64,000 bases of DNA from ATM1 sp003577165 (GTDB lineage Bacteria; Armatimonadota; Fimbriimonadia; Fimbriimonadales; ATM1), in assembly GCA_030263715.1 (NCBI GenBank), contig SZPM01000004.1, positions 195,506-259,505 of the forward strand. Direction: 5' to 3'. Under the pieces are notes generated by a model that was not told the origin of the DNA, ran no database searches, and saw only the letters and a list, made by a program, of their open reading frames with translations. Position 1 is the first letter of the stretch. Each line of letters opens with the position of its first letter. This document shows, one piece after another, positions 34,259 through 42,859 of the stretch. A program made the position numbers and the translations under genes.

Positions 34259-36967
34259 TCAGTAGTTCACTCTGCAACGGACCTGGTCGAGCCGCGCCTG
34301 GAATGTCGAGCCGCTGCCCGGCCCCGAGCGGGCGTACGACACCCGGATGCGGACCTCCTTGGTGCCCGGATGGATGAATCGCGAAACGGCCCCGGGCGGC
34401 GAGTACGTCCTTACGCTCTCAGAGAGTGGGGCAGCCCCGGTTCCGCACAGCACCCACGCGCCCGCGTCGAAGTCCCACGCGTGAACGGCCTCGGTCAGGT
34501 TGACCGAGTTTACGGAACCCTCGACGTCAAACCGAAGGGCGTTGGCCACGCGCTGGGGCGCAGCCATGCTCACCTGCACCTGGATCGGCGGGTCGAAGGG
34601 GCCGATGGTAATGCCGTTTTGTACAACAGCTCTCAAATCGTCGGAGAGGCGGATGTCGGAAAGTCCACCCGAAACGAGGATCCCGCGAACGACACTCATA
34701 GCGTCGGCGAGAGCCTCTGCGTCGGCTGGAGTCACATCCGCTTCGAACAGGCCACGGCCGTATGTGAACGCGAGAAGGCGCGTCGCATCGCGCCAGACCA
34801 GTTCCTCGATCGGCACAGTTCCAGGGCCCTGGGTTTCGGCGGACCACGTTGCTCCGCCGTCGTAGGACGTGAAGATGCCGATGTCGGTGCCAACGATCAG
34901 GTGGTTACCATTGAGCGGATTGAGAGCCAGCGCGCTGACAGGAACTACAGGAAGCCTTCTCGGCGGCACCCCGGCGGCGTCCGTAAATGTGCTTCCTCCG
35001 TCTTCCGTCTTCCACACGTTGCCGTCGGTCCATCCCATGACACTGATGAACACGCGATCGTGATTGTTGGGATCGATCGCAATTCTCGACACCCACCGGT
35101 CGGGAAGAACGCCCGCTCCCACTCTCGTCCATGTCGGGGTCGCAGCGGTCCCGTTCGTCGTCTTCCACACCTGTCCGTTGTTGTAGCCCACCCAGATCAG
35201 ATCGGAGTTGCCCTTGGCAACCGTTAGCGTCGAGATGTTGAACGGCGAGTTATTGTAGTAGTGGGACGTCGGGAACTCTCGGAACGAACCGCCGATCGGG
35301 TCCTTGATGACGGCCCACGTGGGCTGATTCCCGGTCTTTACGTCGTTCGAGCGCCAGAGGCGCCTCGCTCCCACCAGCATCCGATTGGGCTCGTTCGGAT
35401 CGATCATGTAGAAAGAAATGAAGTTGCACGCGCCGCCACTTCGGTCCAATATCCCATCGTTGATGTCAACCCAGTTGAGACCGCCATCTGAAGATCGGAA
35501 GATGTTGAGATTCTGCGACCCGCCATAGAAGTAGTTCGGGTCTGTGGGATCGTTTGCGCAGAATCCTCCATCGCCTCCGATCTCTGCAACCCAACCTTCG
35601 ATGTTGCCGGAGAAGCGCGTCGTGTAGTTGTCTTGAGCCCCGGCTATCGCGACACCGGTCGTGTTGCTCATCGCGCCGCCGTAGAATTGCGTAACACCGA
35701 GGTTGTTGTTCAGCTCCGTGGAAGAGCTTCCATAGATGTTCGTCGTCCGGTAAATGCCTCCATCCCCCCCGAAGTACACGGTGCGATTGTTGGTCCCGTC
35801 GAAGGCCGGATGCTGGACAATGACGTGATGGTCGGAGTGGACTCCACTAAACGTCGAGGATAAGGTGACTCCACCGTCGGTGCTGCGATAGAGGTTCACT
35901 CCGCCCACGACGAGCGTGTTGGAGTTGATCGGGTCGATCCACAAAGCATTGGTGTAGGCCTCGAGCGCCGAGATCCCGTTGCCGCTCGTCATCAGCGTGA
36001 AAGCCCCGCCGTAATTCACGCTTCGATAGACATGAATTCGCTGACTCGTGTTGTTCACTGCGGCGTATAAGGTTGACGAAGCAGAGGGCGCCCACACGAC
36101 CTCGGCGCGATGGGGATTCGTGATTCCCGTCGCCGCAGTCCAGTTAACGCCCGCGTCACTCGAAAAGAGCACGGACGGCGAGCCGTGCATTCCCGCCGCG
36201 ACGCGGTTCCCGTCGGTCGGATGAAACTTCACGTCATAGGCCCAGCCATCGCGGACCTTCGTCCAAGTGCCGCCGGAGTCGAGGGAGCGGAAAATGCCCG
36301 TCGACGTCGCTGCCAAGAACAGGCTCGAGTTGGTCGGACTTTGAGCGAGACGATTCACGAAATAGAAGTCGGGGTTGGCGGTCGAAGGCAGTTGAAACCA
36401 GGTGACCCCAGCGTCCACGGATTTGAAGATGCCCGCGCCGCGAATGGTCGCCGTGTTGGAAGTCCCCTCCACCGCCTCGAAGAACCCCTCGCCCGTGCCG
36501 GCGTACAGAACATCCGGGTTGGTGCGATCCATCCACATGCAGCCGACCGACAGCGATGCCATGAATTCGTTCAGGGGAAACCACGAAGTACCACCGTTGG
36601 TCGTCTTCCAGATCCCTCCGCCGCAAGAGCCGACGTACATAGTGTTCGGCGTGGTGGGATGGATGAGGATCGCGCGGATCCGACCGCCGATGTTTCCAGG
36701 CCCACGCCAAGTCCAGCTGGTCGGGTTGAGTGCCCAGCCCGCCTCCGACTGCCGAAGGATGAGGTCATCCCTCTGAACCTTGGCTTTCCAAAGCGCGTTC
36801 TCCGGTATCGTCCCGTCCGGGTTCGCCCTCTGTTGGTAGCGCATGCGCATGGCTTGAATCGCCGTCGTTCGTTCCGACTCCGACCTCTCTGCAACCGGCG
36901 CTGGCCGTACGCATCCCGCAACGGCACAAAGCGTCGCGCAGACGAAAACTGAAAAAGAACCTCTCAC
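34259..36967 (-). CDS. Large lipoprotein with Asp-box (BNR/sortilin-like) beta-propeller repeats
   Basis: 902 residues. The GTG at 36967 is preceded by GGGAGGA, and the start has a signal peptide with lipobox VAGC, so it is probably surface-anchored. About eleven Asp-box-like repeats with the S/T-x-D-x-G-x-T-W pattern follow (IWKTTNGGTSW, IFKSVDAGVTW, IFRSLDSGGTW, IFRSSDGGLNW, VWKTEDGGSTF, IFTSYDGGATW). They are typical of VPS10/sialidase-type propellers. The last 150 residues form a separate beta domain. The substrate cannot be inferred. The same frame stays open to 37783, but the signal peptide and ribosome-binding site fix the start at 36967. Confidence 0.88.
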   Translation of the reverse strand: MRGSFSVFVCATLCAVAGCVRPAPVAERSESERTTAIQAMRMRYQQRANPDGTIPENALWKAKVQRDDLILRQSEAGWALNPTSWTWRGPGNIGGRIRAILIHPTTPNTMYVGSCGGGIWKTTNGGTSWFPLNEFMASLSVGCMWMDRTNPDVLYAGTGEGFFEAVEGTSNTATIRGAGIFKSVDAGVTWFQLPSTANPDFYFVNRLAQSPTNSSLFLAATSTGIFRSLDSGGTWTKVRDGWAYDVKFHPTDGNRVAAGMHGSPSVLFSSDAGVNWTAATGITNPHRAEVVWAPSASSTLYAAVNNTSQRIHVYRSVNYGGAFTLMTSGNGISALEAYTNALWIDPINSNTLVVGGVNLYRSTDGGVTLSSTFSGVHSDHHVIVQHPAFDGTNNRTVYFGGDGGIYRTTNIYGSSSTELNNNLGVTQFYGGAMSNTTGVAIAGAQDNYTTRFSGNIEGWVAEIGGDGGFCANDPTDPNYFYGGSQNLNIFRSSDGGLNWVDINDGILDRSGGACNFISFYMIDPNEPNRMLVGARRLWRSNDVKTGNQPTWAVIKDPIGGSFREFPTSHYYNNSPFNISTLTVAKGNSDLIWVGYNNGQVWKTTNGTAATPTWTRVGAGVLPDRWVSRIAIDPNNHDRVFISVMGWTDGNVWKTEDGGSTFTDAAGVPPRRLPVVPVSALALNPLNGNHLIVGTDIGIFTSYDGGATWSAETQGPGTVPIEELVWRDATRLLAFTYGRGLFEADVTPADAEALADAMSVVRGILVSGGLSDIRLSDDLRAVVQNGITIGPFDPPIQVQVSMAAPQRVANALRFDVEGSVNSVNLTEAVHAWDFDAGAWVLCGTGAAPLSESVRTYSPPGAVSRFIHPGTKEVRIRVSYARSGPGSGSTFQARLDQVRCRVNY

Positions 36968-36988
36968 GATCGTCCTCCCACGACTCCT

Positions 36989-36994
36989 ATTGTA
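36989..36994 (-). promoter_or_regulatory. Possible -10 (TACAAT) for the Asp-box lipoprotein
   Basis: Read on the minus strand, TACAAT lies 22 nt before the GTG start, with GGGAGGA between, in the 87-nt divergent gap with the GH130 gene. No clear -35 is visible. Confidence 0.35.
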
Positions 36995-37054
36995 ACAAGC
37001 ACTATACGACTCCGCGCCAGGCCTCCCTCCCCAACCAGGTAGCCTTGCCAGGCA

Positions 37055-38035
37055 ATGACCGCCCGGCTCGTTGGGGAACCCCTCCCATCGCTTCCCTGGG
37101 AGGATCCTCCGGTGGGCTCCCACGACCCGATCTGGCGCTCGTCCAGGAACCCCATCATCCCGCGCGACGCGACACCGACCAGCAACGGCGTGTTCAACAG
37201 CGCGGCCGTGCCGTTCGGCACCGGCTTCGCGGGTGTGTTCCGCTGCGACGATCGGCACCGCCGCATGAGGCTTCACACCGGTTTCAGCGGCGACGGCGTT
37301 TCCTGGCAAGTCAAGCCCGAACCGATCTTCTTCGAGATTCCAGATCCGCAGATCGAGAAGCCCGAATACGGATACGACCCGCGGGTGTGCCGGTTGGACG
37401 GCCGCTACTACGTGACGTGGTGCACCGGATTCCACGGCCCCGCGATCGGCCTCGCTGTCACAGACGACTTCGCTCGATTCGAGATGATCGAGAACGCGCT
37501 GCTCCCTTACAACCGAAACGGCGTCCTGTTCCCTCGGCGCATCGGAGGCAAGGCCATGATGCTCAGCAGGCCGAGCGACAACGGCCACACACCCTTCGGC
37601 GACATCTTCCTCAGTCAGAGCGACGACCTCGTTCACTGGGGCAAGCACCGCCATGTGATGGCGGGAATCCAGCCGTGGGAGTCCACGAAAATCGGCGCAG
37701 GCCCAGTTCCTATCGAGACGACGGAGGGATGGCTGCTCCTCTACCACGGTGTGCTCACCTCTTGCAGCGGCTACGTCTACCATGCCGGAGTCGCTCTCCT
37801 CGACTTAGAACAGCCCTGGAAGGTGCGCCGTCGAGCGGCGGCGTACATCCTCTCCCCTCATGAAACCTATGAGCGCATGGGCGACGTACCAAACGTCGTC
37901 TTTCCCTGCGCCGCAATCGCCGATCCGGCGACAGGGCGAATCGCGGTCTACTATGGAGCAGCCGACACCGTCACGTGTCTCGGATTCACGACCGTCGAAG
38001 CCCTCTTCGGTCACATGGAGGCATTTCCATCTTGA
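37055..38035 (+). CDS. Glycoside hydrolase family 130 protein (mannoside phosphorylase type)
   Basis: 326 residues, single five-bladed propeller enzyme. GVFNSAAVPF, YGYDPRVCRLDGRYYVTWC, LPYNRNGVLFPRRIGGK, GHTPFGDIFLS (with the proposed catalytic Asp), KIGAGPVPIETTEGWLLLYHGV and NVVFPCAAIADPATGRIAVYYG are the family sequence in order. GH130 enzymes phosphorolyse or hydrolyse beta-mannosides; the exact linkage cannot be told. Start ATG 37055; no signal peptide, so cytoplasmic. It is divergent from the Asp-box lipoprotein and 50 nt before the peptidase. Confidence 0.92.
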   Translation: MTARLVGEPLPSLPWEDPPVGSHDPIWRSSRNPIIPRDATPTSNGVFNSAAVPFGTGFAGVFRCDDRHRRMRLHTGFSGDGVSWQVKPEPIFFEIPDPQIEKPEYGYDPRVCRLDGRYYVTWCTGFHGPAIGLAVTDDFARFEMIENALLPYNRNGVLFPRRIGGKAMMLSRPSDNGHTPFGDIFLSQSDDLVHWGKHRHVMAGIQPWESTKIGAGPVPIETTEGWLLLYHGVLTSCSGYVYHAGVALLDLEQPWKVRRRAAAYILSPHETYERMGDVPNVVFPCAAIADPATGRIAVYYGAADTVTCLGFTTVEALFGHMEAFPS

Positions 38036-38073
38036 ATTGTGATGCCGGAAACTGCCAAACCCCGACGCTCAGG

Positions 38074-38079
38074 TATCTA
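38074..38079 (+). promoter_or_regulatory. -10-like TATCTA immediately before the S9 peptidase gene
   Basis: TATCTA ends 6 nt before ATG 38086, with no Shine-Dalgarno between. It fits the leaderless pattern seen at other unit starts here. Confidence 0.4.
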
Positions 38080-38085
38080 TCCTGC

Positions 38086-40161
38086 ATGAGGCCTCATTTC
38101 GTCCTGGCTGCCGCCGCCCTCGCCCTCGTTACAGTGGGACAGCATCGGCTGCCCAGCATGCCGGGGTACGCGCGATACAACGAGATGCGCGCGAAGATCA
38201 GCCAGTCCGTCGTGCGCGGCGACCTGCAAGTCTCGTGGGTCGAGGGCGGTAAGGCCTTCACCTACCGAGACGGCGACAAGACGATTCGCTACGATGTCAC
38301 CACTCACGCCCGCACGGAGGTCAAACCGCCCCCGTCGTCGAACGCCTCCGCGCCTCAAACTCGACAGAACCCGTCGCGGGGCAGACAATTCACCGTCGAG
38401 TACTCGCCGGACGGGAAGTTGCAGGCCGTTTTCAAGAACAGCAACGTATGGATCGGACCCAGGGCCCAGGAGCCGACCGAACAGATTTCGACCGATGGCG
38501 ATGCGGCGAAGCGAATCGCATGCGGAACTGCCAGTTGGGTTTATGGAGAGGAGCTCGGAGTCCGCAGCGCGATGTGGTGGTCTCCGGATTCCAAGAAACT
38601 GGCCTACTACCGGTTCGACAATTCCAACGTAAAGGACTACTTCCTCGCGCTCAATCAATCGGGCCTATACACGGAGCCCTACATCGAGCCGTACGTGAAG
38701 GCGGGCGACCCGAATCCTGTCGTAGACCTTTTCATCTATGACCTGGAATCCAAGAAGACGGTGCAAGTGGATGTCCGCGATGGGAAACCGTTTTCGAACG
38801 ATGTCGTCGGTCACTACATTTACGATGTTCGATGGTCGAAGGATGGAAAGGAGTTGTTTTTCAACCGAACCAACCGCAGGCAGAACGTCATGGAGTGGAC
38901 CGCCGCCGACCCGGCGTCGGGCAAGTGCAGGGTCATCATTCGCGAGGAGTGGCTGCCCAGTTGGACCGACAACCACCCGCGCATTCATTGGCTGACCGAC
39001 GACACGTTCCTTTGGGTCTCCGAGAGAAACGGCTACTCCAATTTCTACAAGTACAACCTCAAGGGCGAACTGCTGGCGACGGTGACGAACCACTCGTTCG
39101 AGGTGGCGAACATCGTCTCGATCATAGGCAATTCGCTGTTCTATATGGCGCGAAGTGGAGACAATCCCTACAAACTTCAGTTGCACCGAGTCGGCCTCGA
39201 CGGCAAGGGCGACCGCAGGCTCACCGACCCCGCCTATCATCACTCGATTCAACTTGCCCCCGACGGCAAACACTTCGTCGACACCTTCGAGACACACGAC
39301 ATTCCACCCGTTACAGCCCTGCGAGACGCCGACGGCCGGCTCATAGAGAAACTCAAGGAGAGCGACATTTCAAAGTTCGAGGAACTGAGCCTCAAGAAAG
39401 TCGAGCTGTTTGAATTCACCGCGGGAGACGGAAAGACCAAGTGCTACGGCGTCCTCCACAAACCGTCGCAGTTTGATCCGAATCGCAAGTACCCGTTACT
39501 CGTGGGCGTGTACGCCGGTCCAGAATCGGGAGGACTTCGCGAAGCATTCACGACTCCCAACTCCATCACGGAATTCGGCTTTCTGTTCGCCGAAATCCAC
39601 GGCCGAGGAACGAACGGTCGCGGCAAGGAGTTCACGGACGCCATGTATCTCAAGTGCGGAGTGACTGAGATTGACGATCAGGCCGCGGGCGTGAAGGAAC
39701 TAGCCAAAAGGCCGTATGTGGACGCGTCGAAGGTCGGAATCTACGGAACGTCGTATGGAGGTTACGCCTCTGTGATGTGCATCCTCAGACACCCCGATGT
39801 GTTCGCCGCAGCCTGCGCCTCCGCAAGCGTCACCGACTGGAGGAACTACGACAGCATCTACACCGAACGCTACATGTGGATTCCGCAGGAGAACAAAGAG
39901 GGCTACGATGCCGGCTCAGCGATGACGTACGCCGCAAACCTCAAAGGCTGGCTCATGCTCTTCCATGGCACGGCCGATGACAATGTGCACCTGTCCAACA
40001 CCATTCAATTGATCCGCGCGCTGCAGCGCGCCGGCAAGAGCTTCGAAGTCCAACTGGGCCCGGACATGGGACATGCCGGGATCAACTTCAATCGAATGAT
40101 GGAGTTCTTCATCGAGCGTCTAGTCATGACGCCGGCAGGTGCCCTTGCCAACGATTATTGA
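38086..40161 (+). CDS. S9 family peptidase, dipeptidyl peptidase IV-like
   Basis: 691 residues: signal peptide (RPHFVLAAAALALVTVG), a beta-propeller (about 40-430) and an alpha/beta-hydrolase domain. The catalytic triad is visible: Ser in GTSYGGYAS, Asp in GTADDNVHLSN and His in DMGHAGINF. WVYGEELG matches the DPP IV Glu-Glu motif that holds the substrate N-terminus; the first Glu is Gly but the two binding Glu remain. It would cleave dipeptides from the N-terminus of exported peptides in the periplasm or outside. ATG 38086 was preferred over an in-frame start at 37975 because of the signal peptide. The 3' end overlaps the next gene by 23 nt. Confidence 0.92.
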   Translation: MRPHFVLAAAALALVTVGQHRLPSMPGYARYNEMRAKISQSVVRGDLQVSWVEGGKAFTYRDGDKTIRYDVTTHARTEVKPPPSSNASAPQTRQNPSRGRQFTVEYSPDGKLQAVFKNSNVWIGPRAQEPTEQISTDGDAAKRIACGTASWVYGEELGVRSAMWWSPDSKKLAYYRFDNSNVKDYFLALNQSGLYTEPYIEPYVKAGDPNPVVDLFIYDLESKKTVQVDVRDGKPFSNDVVGHYIYDVRWSKDGKELFFNRTNRRQNVMEWTAADPASGKCRVIIREEWLPSWTDNHPRIHWLTDDTFLWVSERNGYSNFYKYNLKGELLATVTNHSFEVANIVSIIGNSLFYMARSGDNPYKLQLHRVGLDGKGDRRLTDPAYHHSIQLAPDGKHFVDTFETHDIPPVTALRDADGRLIEKLKESDISKFEELSLKKVELFEFTAGDGKTKCYGVLHKPSQFDPNRKYPLLVGVYAGPESGGLREAFTTPNSITEFGFLFAEIHGRGTNGRGKEFTDAMYLKCGVTEIDDQAAGVKELAKRPYVDASKVGIYGTSYGGYASVMCILRHPDVFAAACASASVTDWRNYDSIYTERYMWIPQENKEGYDAGSAMTYAANLKGWLMLFHGTADDNVHLSNTIQLIRALQRAGKSFEVQLGPDMGHAGINFNRMMEFFIERLVMTPAGALANDY

Positions 40162-40747
40162 CATTAGCCGACCGCTCGCGCCGGACACGGCCGTGTTTCC
40201 CGGGGATGTGCCCTTCTCGCGGCTCTGGACGCTGCAAATGGAGGCAGGGGACTCCTGCAACGTTTCTGAGATCCGAGGCAGTTCGCATGCGGGGACGCAT
40301 GTTGATCTTCCGTATCACTTCGGCTTCGAGGTCGAAGAGCCATCTCTGGAGGCCTTCGTCGGTCCAGCCGTCGTCATCGAAGTGAACGATTGGGCCGCGC
40401 TCTCTGACCTAACGATTCCAATGTCCCGCCGCGTGCTGTTCAAGACGCGGAACAGCCGAACCGAATCCACACGCTTCGATGCCGAGTTCGACTGCTTGCC
40501 GCCCACGGCGACAGACTGGCTGATCGAGAACAAGGCCGTGCTCGTCGGCGTGGACGGTCCATCGGTGGATCCAGTAGACAGCAAAGAGCTGGACAATCAC
40601 AAACGCCTTGCCTCTGCTGGTATCGCGGTCCTTGAAAACCTCGACCTCACCCGCGCCGAGCCCGGGGAATACGATCTCATCGCCCTCCCGCTGAAGGTCC
40701 CGGGGGCGGATGCGACGTGGGTTCGCGCCGTCCTGCTAAAGTCTTAG
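40139..40747 (+). CDS. Cyclase-family metal hydrolase (KynB-like, arylformamidase type)
   Basis: 202 residues. The metal-binding motif SHAGTHVDLPYHF is the H-x-G-T-H-x-D-x-P-x-H signature of the cyclase/kynurenine formamidase superfamily, and VDGPSVDP is another family element. Family members hydrolyse N-formylkynurenine or related amides; no other tryptophan-degradation gene is nearby, so the substrate is open. The start is GTG 40139 inside the end of the peptidase gene, so coupling is likely. Confidence 0.85.
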   Translation: MPLPTIIDISRPLAPDTAVFPGDVPFSRLWTLQMEAGDSCNVSEIRGSSHAGTHVDLPYHFGFEVEEPSLEAFVGPAVVIEVNDWAALSDLTIPMSRRVLFKTRNSRTESTRFDAEFDCLPPTATDWLIENKAVLVGVDGPSVDPVDSKELDNHKRLASAGIAVLENLDLTRAEPGEYDLIALPLKVPGADATWVRAVLLKS

Positions 40748-40790
40748 CCCCTGCAACGCGCTGGGCGCAGGCCCCGTAGCCCAACCAACC

Positions 40791-42131
40791 ATGCTCACAG
40801 GCACTCGTGCATTCGCCCTAATCCTGTTCGGCCAGGTCGTCTCAAACGTCGGCTCGGCCATGACGGGCTTTGCGCTGAGCGTTCATGTGTACAAGGAAAC
40901 TCGGTCGGTAGACGCGTTCGTAGCCATCATCCTTGCCGTCTTTATCACCAATGCCGTCGCCAGCCCGTTCGCAGGCGTGATCGTCGATCGCATCCCGCGC
41001 AAGACGGCGATGATGGTAGGTGACATAGGAGCCGCGCTCGCCACCCTCAGCCTGTTCGTCGTGGACAGGACCGTCGGACTCGCGGTCTGGCACATCGTCC
41101 TCGCCACAGCCTGGAGCACTGCGTTCGCGTCTTTGCAGTGGCCCGCTTTCATGGCGGCGACGAGCGCGCTGGTGCCAAAGGAGCACGTCGCCAGAGCGAG
41201 TGGAATCGCACAAATGGGCGAGGCGCTTTCGATGATCGCGTCCCCGTTCCTTGCGGCGGTCGTGCTCACAAAGTTTGGACTCGCCTCCGTCTTCATCATC
41301 GACTTCGTGACCTTTGGGTTTGCGGTCACCTCCGTCCTCTTTTCAATCATCCCTTCGCCCGTGCGCGATGCGGCCTCGACGGCTGCACGTTCCGTTCTGG
41401 GTGAGATTCGGGAAGGATGGAACTACCTGCTGCAGCGGCCGGGACTCATCGGCATCATGCAGTTCTTCATGACGGTCAACTTCACCGTCGGCGGAGTTCA
41501 GGCCATCTTCGGCCCAACCGTGATGGGATACCACGGCGAGAAGGCCTATGGCCTGATCGCGACATTGGGTGGCATCGGAATGCTGATAGGTTCCATTGCG
41601 ATGGGCGCCTGGGGGGGGCCAAAGCGCAAGGTGGAAGGCCTGCTCTGGTTTGGCGTTGCGGTTGGCGGCTTCCTGACGCTTTTCGGATTGACGACGAGCC
41701 TCGTCCTGATGATAGTGGGCTCTGTCGGGATGATGTTCTGCTTCCCATTCGTTCAGGCGTGCAGCCAATCGATTTGGATGGTCAAAGTCGACCCTGAGTA
41801 CCAGGGCCGCGTCTTCTCCCTGCGCAGGCTCGCTGCGACGTCTCTCGCCCCTCTCTCGGTCTGGCTCTGCGGACTCCTTGCTACCCGCGTCTTCGAACCC
41901 GCCATGATGCCGACCGGAGGCCTGGCTTCCACAGCTGGGCGCATGATCGGAGTGGGTGAGGGAAGCGGACTGAGGCTCCTGTCCGTAATAATGGGTGTCC
42001 TGACCGTCGCTGCGGTGGTTCTCCTGATTCGCCGGCGCTTGGTGTGGAACGTGGAGGCGGACCTGCCCGATGCGGTCCAACTCTCCGTCCCCGGCAACCT
42101 GAAAGTTGCCGAGGCTGCGGCAGAATCCTAA
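40791..42131 (+). CDS. Major facilitator superfamily transporter
   Basis: 446 residues, about twelve membrane helices. FAGVIVDRIPRKTAMMVGD is the loop-2/3 signature (D-R-x-x-R-R/K). The N-terminus (RAFALILFGQVVSNVGSAMTGFAL) resembles MFS_3-type exporters of the enterobactin-exporter/macrolide-efflux group. Substrate unknown. Inner membrane. The coding sequence holds a G8 run at 41612-41619 (TGG GGG GGG CCA). Confidence 0.9.
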   Translation: MLTGTRAFALILFGQVVSNVGSAMTGFALSVHVYKETRSVDAFVAIILAVFITNAVASPFAGVIVDRIPRKTAMMVGDIGAALATLSLFVVDRTVGLAVWHIVLATAWSTAFASLQWPAFMAATSALVPKEHVARASGIAQMGEALSMIASPFLAAVVLTKFGLASVFIIDFVTFGFAVTSVLFSIIPSPVRDAASTAARSVLGEIREGWNYLLQRPGLIGIMQFFMTVNFTVGGVQAIFGPTVMGYHGEKAYGLIATLGGIGMLIGSIAMGAWGGPKRKVEGLLWFGVAVGGFLTLFGLTTSLVLMIVGSVGMMFCFPFVQACSQSIWMVKVDPEYQGRVFSLRRLAATSLAPLSVWLCGLLATRVFEPAMMPTGGLASTAGRMIGVGEGSGLRLLSVIMGVLTVAAVVLLIRRRLVWNVEADLPDAVQLSVPGNLKVAEAAAES

Positions 42132-42162
42132 GGCGACGTCCAGGGCTCAGGAGGACTCTCGA

Positions 42163-42696
42163 ATGCGTATTTGGAATGCAGTTTTCATCGCGGCGTTACT
42201 CGTTGCCGCCGCCTTCATCGGCCCCGCTTGTTCGAAGAACGAGGAACCCGCTGCAGACGCGAACGGCGCCGCAAGCGAACCACCCGATGATGCGGGCGGC
42301 TCCACGACGAACGCTTCTTCTGGCGCTTCGGCGGACGGCGGAAGTCCGACCGTGATCGCTGAGAAGGACTGGGTGACGAACCTGGACAATGCCCTCCAGA
42401 CCGCGAAGACCGAAGGCAAGTTGGTTCTCGTAGACTTCACTGCCACATGGTGCGCGCCGTGCCAGAAGTACGTCAAAGAGGTTTTCCCGACTCCGGAATT
42501 CGCTTCCGCTGCGGAAGGATACGTCCTCGTGAAGATCGACATCGATGAGCAGCCGGACCTGGCAAAGGAGTTCAAGGTGGACGGAATCCCCGACATTAAA
42601 GTGCTCGACGCAAACGGCAATGTCGTGGACACGCTCGTTGGCTTCGGCGGCGCGGAGCCCCTGATCGCCATGATGCAGAAGGCGAAAGGCGCTTAG
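42163..42696 (+). CDS. Thioredoxin-like lipoprotein
   Basis: 177 residues. The signal peptide ends in a lipobox (GPAC), then comes a Gly/Ser/Ala/Asp-rich linker and a thioredoxin fold from about residue 70. VDFTATWCAPCQKYVKE holds the redox-active C-x2-C, and GIPDIKVLDANG holds the cis-Pro. It would work in the periplasm on disulfide exchange. ATG 42163 has GGAGGA 8 nt upstream. An in-frame start at 42106 is rejected in favour of the signal peptide. Confidence 0.9.
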   Translation: MRIWNAVFIAALLVAAAFIGPACSKNEEPAADANGAASEPPDDAGGSTTNASSGASADGGSPTVIAEKDWVTNLDNALQTAKTEGKLVLVDFTATWCAPCQKYVKEVFPTPEFASAAEGYVLVKIDIDEQPDLAKEFKVDGIPDIKVLDANGNVVDTLVGFGGAEPLIAMMQKAKGA

Positions 42697-42733
42697 GCCT
42701 CTCCGCCAAGACCGTAGATCGTACGGCATAGCC

Positions 42734-42765
42734 GAGCCTCCCATTCCATGAGGATTGGGAGGTTC
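42734..42765 (+). terminator. Strong hairpin after the thioredoxin-like gene
   Basis: A 14-bp arm (42734-42747) pairs with 42752-42765 around loop ATGA, with one mismatch and one G-T pair. A weak T-rich stretch (CTTCGTTTG) follows. Likely a transcription terminator, though without a clean U-tract. Confidence 0.45.
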
Positions 42766-42859
42766 GCTTCGTTTGGGAAGGGTCGAGACCGTCGCGTAGG
42801 AGGCAAGGCGGCCGGGTGCGTTCGGCGGCGCAAGTCCGTCTCCAATGAGGGAGGCGAGG

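Noticed and set aside
36968..37783. N-terminal extension of the Asp-box lipoprotein frame
   Set aside because: The extension runs antisense through the well-supported GH130 gene, while a signal peptide with lipobox and a good ribosome-binding site lie at 36967.
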